A stretch of 64,000 bases of DNA from Oryzias latipes (Eukaryota > Chordata > Actinopteri > Beloniformes > Adrianichthyidae). A model generated the notes under the pieces. That model searched no databases and was not told where the DNA came from. It saw only the letters and a program-made list of their open reading frames with translations. A program made the position numbers and the translations under genes. How positions within the stretch are numbered: the first letter of the stretch is position 1; the number at the start of each line of letters is the position of its first letter. The DNA lies in NCBI RefSeq assembly GCF_002234675.1, contig NC_019867.2, forward strand, positions 21,484,184 to 21,548,183, read 5' to 3'. Positions 37,401 through 46,400 of this stretch are shown piece after piece.

Positions 37401-40400
37401 GATGAGAAATGGCAGTTAAGACAAACAGCTGCTCTTTCTGCAATTTAGGCTAGATGTTATGATCACTGAGGATAGCTGCTTGCATTTGGAAAACACCTCT
37501 GCATCAGGTTCAGTTCACCGTGAGAAAAACTTTTAAGACAAGTCAGGATTTGACATTCTTCATCTCTGTTGTGTGTGCAGTGTTTGCTTGTTAACTTTTG
37601 TGTTAGCTTTTTGTGTGCTCTGCTGTTCTCTACATAGCCGAATCTGTATTTCAGTGTGCTCAGACATGGAACTTGGATTTTCATCTGCTAGCATGAGATC
37701 AAACTCATAGAAGCAGTGCGTACGGAGAATGTTCGCACTGATGGGTTATGGTTAATGGGTTACACTTAATTTTTTCCATCCCACCCATCCCAGAGTCGGT
37801 CCACAGATTTGGACAGATGAGTACAAAGTGTGATGACACACTGCAAGTACAATTTACAGCTGTTAAGAGACATCACCTTTATTAGAAGGTAACATCAGGT
37901 TTGCTCATTTTTTTTTAAAATACAAAAGTATTTAAAGAGAAAGATTTATAGTTTACCGCTGTCTGTTCACAAATAATAACCCTGAAAGGAACCCGCCGAC
38001 TGCATTGAAAACCAGGTTTCTGCCACAACCGCTATGTGCATGCAAACGCATGTATTATGTGTCCACAGTAGTTGCTCACTCCGTTGTAGTCCCTGATGTA
38101 ACCGCTTTTTTTAGGCGCTAGACCAGAGCTTTGCTTTTTCAGCTCACCATCTGCAGACTGCTGTTGTTGGTTAATGTGCAGCAAACAGTCCGTTATCAAG
38201 GAGAATTTTCCACACGCTTGTTCCTGCTCCTTCCTTCAACGCCTTCTGTCCTTTGTCCTTCCTTTTATCCACCCTTTGTGTTATTTCCCTTTGACACACC
38301 CTTCATATCCAGATGATGTTAGCTTTTGCCAACGATATTGAAAGTTTTCTTTATGGTAATTGTTTTTATACGTTTGTGATGAATTATGAATCCTAAAAAC
38401 CTTAAGAATCATCATAACGTTATAATTTAGAAATGATCGTGTAGCATGAAACAAATTATGTTGGATTATAAACCCTCATTATATCCATCATTCAGTTCCT
38501 GCACTGCAGTGCCTTTCTTCAGCATGTTGAAGCAAAGGCCTTGTTGCAGCCTTCGCAGATCAGGTAAAAGTTTGGCTGCTCTAAACAATTACACAGGCCT
38601 GGAATTTTTATAGGCAGAAATTTGTGAGACCTGGTTTGGCAGCTGTGTTAGCAACCTACATCAACATGTAGCAGATGGGTGGATGACATGATAAAACGCT
38701 CATATTAATTAGATTTTGACTTTGTGATATCGATGACGTCATATCCGCTGTTTAAAAAATAAAATAAAAGTAGTGAGCATGGTGTCCGAATTGCTTTTAA
38801 AATTCAAGGCACAACATAGTGCTGCACTACAGTACAGACCAAAAGTTTGGACACACCTTCCCATTCATTTGAATGAGAAGGTTTGTCCAAACTGTACTGT
38901 ATATAGTTTTTTAGTAGCTAGGGGTAGCTAAGGAGTTGGGACACAACATATGTTTGCAGCCTGAAATGTGGCAAAAGGGGGAAAGGTTCAAGGGGGCCGA
39001 ATACTTTCGCAAGGCACTGTATCACCAGCTAAGGGCTCACTGTCAACCAGAGTCAGGTGTATTAAATGTTACAGATGTCCCCTTAAGCGACTTCTGGTGA
39101 CAGGATCTTCTACTGTGGTTCTCCCTGCCCATATAGGCCAGGGTTATCAGTTCATGTGCAGGCCATCCCTCCTGAGAGCTGTTTGGTTTTTAGACAATAT
39201 ATCCTCTACACCAGCCTCATTATAAGAGGCAAGGTTCAGTAAACTGCAAACACGCTCACCCTTCCGCCTCTCTTTGTACCCACTCTACTCATGTCTCTAT
39301 TAACTCATCCATTACCCTTCTTGCCACCACTGACATCCTGCTGCTCCATCATCATTACTCCTGACACCTCACTAACAACAACCTTCACATCCTCATCTGT
39401 AGCCTGTATCTAACCTACACTTGTTCAGGATTTGGAGAATTTTTTTTAGTTCCTTCATTTGTCTCTGTCTTTACTCTAGCATCTTACAAGTTCTCTCCCC
39501 GACTGTTTTTTATGGTAAAAGGCCTTTTTAAGGGCCAAAATACAGTCAGGACCATAAATATTTGGACAGAGACACATTTTTTCTACACTGTACATTACTA
39601 CAGTGAATTTTAAATAAAACAACTCAGATGCCATTGAAGTGCAGACTTTTAGCTTTTATTCCATGGGTTGAACAAAAAGATTGCATACAAATGTGAAAAA
39701 CTAAAGCATTTTTTAAACACAATCCCTTCATTTCATGGGCTCGTAAGTAATTGGACAATTGACTTCCATGCTATTGCATGGGCAAGTGTGGGCAATTCCC
39801 TTGTGATGTCATCATGAGTGGAGCAGATAAAAGGGCTGGAGTTGATTAGAAGACTCGTGCTTGCATTTTGAAGATTTTGCTGTGAACAGACTACATGCAG
39901 TCAAAGGAGCTCATGCAGGTGAAAGGAGCCATCATTAAGCTGAGAAAACAGAAAAAAACCATGCGAGAAATTGCTGCAGTATTAGAAGTGGCAAAATCAA
40001 CAGTGTGGTCCATCCTGAGAAAGAAAGAAAGCACTAGTGAACTCTGCATCGCAAAAAAACCCTGGACGTCCACAGAAGACAACAGTGGTGGATGATGGCA
40101 GAATCATTTCCATGGTGAAGAGGAACCCATTCACAACAGCCATCCAAGTGAACAACACTCTCCAGGAGGTAGGCGTATCAATATCCAAGTCTACCATAAA
40201 AAGAAGACTGCATGTAAGTAGATACAGAGGGTACACTGCAAGATGCAAACCACTCATAAGCCTCAAGAATAGGAAGGCTAGATTGGACTTTGCCAAAAAG
40301 CCTCTAAAAAAGCCAGCACAGTTCTGGTAAAACATTCTTTGGACAGATGAAACCAAAATCAACCTCTACCAGAATGATGGCAGGAGAAAAGCATGGAGAA

Positions 40401-43400
40401 GGCGTGGAGAAGCTCATGATCCAAAGCACACTACATCATCAGTAAAACACTGAAGGCAGTGTGATGGCCTGGGCGTGCATGGCTGCTAGTGGCACTGGTA
40501 CACTAGTGTTTATTGATGACGTGACACAGGACAGATGCAACCGAATGAATTCTGAGCTGTTCAGAGACATACCATCTGCGCAGATCCAGGTGAATGCAGC
40601 CAAACTGATTGGGCGGCGTTTCATAATACAGATGGACAACAACCCAAAACATACAGCCAAAGCAACTCAGGAGTTTATTATAGCAAAGAAGTGGCTTATT
40701 CTTGAATAGTCAAGTCAGTCACCTGATCTTAACCCATTTGAGCATGCATTTCACTTTTTGAAGACTAAACCTTAGACAGAAAGGCCCACAAACAAACAGC
40801 AACTGAAAGCCGCTGCAGTAAAGGCCTGGCAGAGCATCCAGAAGGAGAAAACCCAGAAGGAGAAAACCCCACATCTGGTGATGTCCAGGAGTTCAAGACT
40901 TCAGGCTGTCATTGCCAACAAGGGCTTTCAACCAAATATTAGTAATAACCATTTTGTTTTCAGTTATTTCATTTGTCCAATTACTTATGAGCCCATGAAA
41001 TGAAGGGATTGTGTTTAAAAAATGCTTTAGTTTTTCACATTTGCATGCAATTTTTTTGTTCAGCCCATGGAATAAAAGCTGAAAGTCTGCACTTCAATGG
41101 CACCTGAGATGTTTTATTTTTAAATTCACTGTAGTAATGTACAGAAACAAAATTAGACAAATGATTCTCTGTCCAAATATTTATGGTCCTGACTGTATTA
41201 TACTACACATCATTTTATTTTATTCAGTGGATCATAAATTATTCATTGTCTTATAAATTTTCACTGAAGCAGCTTTCAGCATTAGTTAACTTCCTGTTTC
41301 TTCTCTCTCCTTGTTGCAGCAAACACAAAGTGGTGAAGAGGAAAGGAAACAGAAACACTCTGAAACGCCAGTTCGTGAGACTGACAGTCAGTATGGAACC
41401 TGGGAGACGGAACTGCGATCCGATGACAGGTAAAAACACACTTCACTGTATGCAGTAATTGTTGTGTCAATGAGGGATCAAACTTTATTGTGTTAAGTGC
41501 TTTTACTGGAATTTTATATCTGCAAAATGTATGATCTTTAAGATTTGAATCGTGTTCCAAATCTGTACAAACTTGGGGTGGGTTTTGTTCTCTTCTGGAA
41601 TAAAAGAAAGTCAAATCCTATTAAAGTGAATGGTTTTAGACAGCATCTTTAGTGTAAATGTATGTATTATTAGTATGAAGAGTAGAATCTTAAAAAGAAG
41701 AATAATTTGAAAATCAAAAGCTTGAGCTGACATTTTTCTAAATAAAAGACTCATCAGGTGAGACTTCAAATTCTGACTGTATCTGTTTATCATGGAGTCA
41801 CTGATTTCTTTCAAATCCCATTTTCAGGGCTCGAGGTATTTTCTAAACACTGTTTTACCAAAGTAAATAAACATATAGGAATTTTTTGTTGCATTTTTTT
41901 TGTGTACTAAAATTGTACCTTTTCCAAGGGAGCTTATAGGCATCTTTGCTCCCTGAGATGTTAGTTATCAGTCTGAAATATTTATCTTTTCATGATCAGG
42001 AATGGTGTTTTTCCAAAAGTAAACATTCATTTATCTGATAATGATTCATTGGTGTTTTTGTCTAATACATACAAAATTACAGTTACAGTTTACCTGCACA
42101 GATTTGATAAATAGTTCCTGCTTTGCTTTGCAATGTCAGGCTTCCCATAAAAAGTTCAGACACCGTTACAGCTCCAAATGCTTTTATAATTGGAACAATC
42201 AGGTAGGGGAAGAATTCAGATTCAGCCATAGATGTTAATGAATTTAGATCTTTGTGGCTCTAGGACATTTTTTGTGCCATCCCTCTCAAAAAGTTTGACT
42301 CTGCAATGTCAATAGGGCAGCTGTGGTGCAGAGGTGGACCTCTGATCGAAAGATCACAGGTTTGTTTCCCGCCTTGCCCGCTCATGTGTTGAAGTGTCCT
42401 TGGGCAAGACACTGAACCCCACATTAATGCTGGTGGTTGTTGGTTGGCAGACGTAGTTGAGTCAAATGAAAACACTACAAAAGCGAGCTACGGGGGAGCA
42501 ACACTGAATACAAAGCACTGCAAATCTTTTATTGATGGGAAATTAATTAAAGACTGCATGATGAAAAAAGTGGAGAACATTTCCTCTGAGAAGAAGCAGG
42601 AGTTCGCTAATGTTTCCCTGGCTTGTAAAGCTGTGGTCTGGAGAATTGAAGACTTTTCTTCAGATATTAAGAGACTGTTGGAGCCAAAAGGAGAACAGTT
42701 TTTATTTTTCAGTAGCCTTCGATGAAAACAGACTTTTCCGACTCATTTTGTTTTAGAGGAGTGAACAATTTCTCTGTGACGCTCCTGCAGATGAAGCTCA
42801 GTGAGTGTCGCTCCCTCTTGCCAACTTTTACTCTTAACTGGATAAAGGGAGCTTTCAACAGATGTGAACATTTGCTAAGAAAATGCTGAGCTTGTTTGGC
42901 TCCACATACTTGTGCAAGAAGACATGTTCTTTCATTAACTTAAACATGAACTGCGTGAGGACAAGAGTAAAGGACTCTCACTTGTGGGACATCTTGCGCA
43001 TCAAAACCATAGTCTTTGAGCCAGATCTGATCTTTTTGATGCAATTCAGATCTCAGCATCAGCCATTACATTAGAGCAGATAAGTTATTTGTTCAGTCTC
43101 TTGTGGTGAATCAATTATGAAATCGCAGTATTTGTCTGTGTGTGATTAAAACTAGTGGTTTGTACTAAAAAAGATAGCTGTGTTAAGTTTTCCTATTCAA
43201 ACAGTTTAAATGTAGAAATCCACAGTGAGCATTTAATGTGAATAAAATGTAACATTTCATATGAACCCAGATTTATTGTCGATCAATTTTAATTTTCAGA
43301 CAGACTTTTTCTTTAATTTATTTCTAGTCTTCAAATGGGGAATTCATTTTTATTTTGGTTTAAATGTATGTGTTTGTGTTCTATGTGACAAAGTGAAAAT

Positions 43401-46400
43401 ACCACTGCAAGGCTGGATAGCTCAGTTCGCTTTGGGTGTAGTACTGTCACGTAAGAAGCTCTGGGTTTGCTTCCCAAGGTGGACAAGGTCTCAAGACCCT
43501 TCACACTGCTGCCTACCTCCCAGGGTCATACAGGATTTTGTCAGGAAGGGCTGACAGGGTGGGTTAACAACTGCATTTGCCTGCGTGCATAACCAATTTA
43601 ATGAAATAGTTGAAGAATGCAGATGGAATGGTCTCACACAGTTTCACCACACCAAATCTGGCCTCAGCTCCCTTTCCATTCAAACCTTTGGAGGGTCCCA
43701 CCAAATGGGTCAAAACACGTCCTGCAGTTTGAAATACTACATTTGACCTGTGTAAACAAAGTATACATTTACATTTTAACAATTTTCTCAGGTTCAAATA
43801 CTTTTTCGCAGCAGTAGCACACAAATAAATCAGTTAAAAAATCATGCAACGTGATTTCCAGATTTTTTTAAAGATTATGTCTCACACTGGACATACACGA
43901 AGATAAAAATGTCAGACCCCTTTAAAATATCATAAAACATTTTTTTAAGGTGCTATCAAAAACTGCCCTTGCAAAATTAATTAATTTTTAATTTTTTTAT
44001 TCTTTGTTGCCTCCTTCTGGTCAAAGTAATCAATTTAAGCACTAATAAGAACAAACAAGAGGGCAGTTTGTATTAAAAAAAAAAAGAAAAGTGCAAAAGT
44101 TTTACATAAAATATATAAACTACTTTGTTACAAATTAGGTTTAAAGCTTTTTGCTGCACTGTTGCAGTAATTTGGAAATTCTGACAGTTAAGATTCAGAT
44201 TCTGAGCTATTTTACTATTTGACCCAAACTGTTTCATGGGTTTAAAAAAATATTTTGTCTTGGCAGCCTGACGTCTATCACTCCTAGTTCAGACAGCTTT
44301 CTTAGTCTGTCACAAAGAAAGTCATCTCCACCAACTTCCCTCTGTGATAACGGACTGCTGTCTGACAAAGACACTTTGGATGGCCTTCCTCCCCCCTCTT
44401 CATCAGAAACACAGCCTCTCACATTTCCTGAAGTAAGTGTTTTGAGCTGTAGTTCATGTAAAATATGCTTCACTACAAATGGGTTCTTGAACATTTATTT
44501 GCTCTACCTTTTTTTGTCTCGACATTTAGGCTCCAACCACTTTGTTGGACAACAGTGCTCTTCGCTCCAAAGCCCAGCTGGGGAAGAAACGGGCACCACG
44601 CATGCGGCCCACCAGAGCAGTACGACAGAGCGCTGCACCACCTGCAGCAACCACAGAGGACTGGCTTTATCGGGATTCAACAGGTTTGTCTGACGCTCTG
44701 ATATTTTATTAATTTTCATCTCGCTGAAAAAAGATTCTTAAGTTTCTATTCTAGAAAATACTTTGTACTTTGTGAAAAATCAAGGAAAAGCTAATTTACA
44801 GGTTTGCATGAAAATATATTAAAAAATTAATTTTCGCTTTGTTAAATAATGTTGCGTAAAACTAAGGTTTTACAGTAATTAGATAATGCAGGACTCCTGT
44901 CTGTACAATCTTTATTTTAACATCTAACATGTTTATAAACATTTAAAGGATTTACATCCATCAAAGCTTTTAATGCTAAAATGTTTAACATCCCAAAAAT
45001 ATATTCAAGAAAAAACTGCAGGATTTACATGTTGAGAAAGTTGATCATGATAAAAATAGATTTTTCCAACTTTTTTTTCTGGTCTTTTAAAAAAAGATTT
45101 TTGTTTGTATTTTCCTTCTTTCTTTATTGCTTAAAATGAAACGTTAAATATAATCTAATAAAATTTGACTTCCTTGTTATTGTATATGATAAATTGGGCA
45201 TGATATGCAATTCAGGCAATATCTAGAGCTACTTTAAAAAGATTAAGATCAAATAAGGCCTGTATAGAACTATGATAAATCAGACTTTAATGTCAGGATT
45301 TATCATGTATATATTAATATACAAGAAAATATAGAACCTTTTTGCACACTAAGCATCTTTTATGAAATTATTTTCGCAGCTCATTTTCCTACCCAGAAGT
45401 ACCAGCTTTTGCTCCTCTTGGGTGCTGCCCATTTCATGGCATCAACCAAGACATGCTGTCTTGAACATCTGAACTTTTGCTTTTTTGTGTGTGTGTTAGC
45501 CTGGGGGCAGTGCTGGCAGCCTTGACACTTCCTGGAAGAGGCTGTTCCCCGCTTTGTGACTGCTGTGGGATTTTTTGTGTGGAATTAAAATTATAATACA
45601 CTTAAGAGCTAAAAATAATTTTTGATTTTGCATGATATAATCCCTTTAAACAAACATCCAGGCAGTTTCCGGTTTAGAATCTGTCAAAGTGTATCTTTAG
45701 TGAACACACCTTTTAGCTATTTTAGAGCACTGACTTCTTCTCATTATCTGATAAGAGGTTGCAACTTTTTAACCAAAAACACTACTCATTTTAGACATTT
45801 CTTATCACCTTTTTGTTTTTAGTGTTGCACTGAAAAATTCCCTTTGTTTATGCTTGTTCATCCGGAATAAAGGAATTTCGGTGAGTGAAGTTATAAACCT
45901 GCGAATGAAGACATAAACTACCTTATGTGTCTCCTTACAACAGAAGCAAAGCCTGAGAGTCAGGAGACTGAGCTGGAATCTGAGAAGCCCACCAGAGGAG
46001 TTGATGTTGGCCTCAGTGTTCCTTCACAGCTACAAAGGGTCGCAGTGTTTCCCGTCTTAGACCCTTCAGCGCTAAAGGTGATGCAGCAGTTCTAGGTCCA
46101 TGTCTTTCTCTATATCTGTTATTTACCATCAGTCCCAATGCTGTAACTGATGACAGACATTCATAGTGTTTTATTCACTAGAAGAGAATGTGCCATAGTT
46201 AAAAAATCAAAGAGTTCTGTCTGGATCTGTTTGGTTGTGCCAGAAACACCATTTTACCTCTTCACCCAACTGTATTCTATTACAATTGCTACCACAAAGG
46301 GGCAGGAAGGTCTCTGGGATCTTCAGTTGCCTTTTGCTGGGGTCGGCCCATATCACAAAAAAGACTAATAATATAGGAAGGCTGATGACTGATATAGTAG

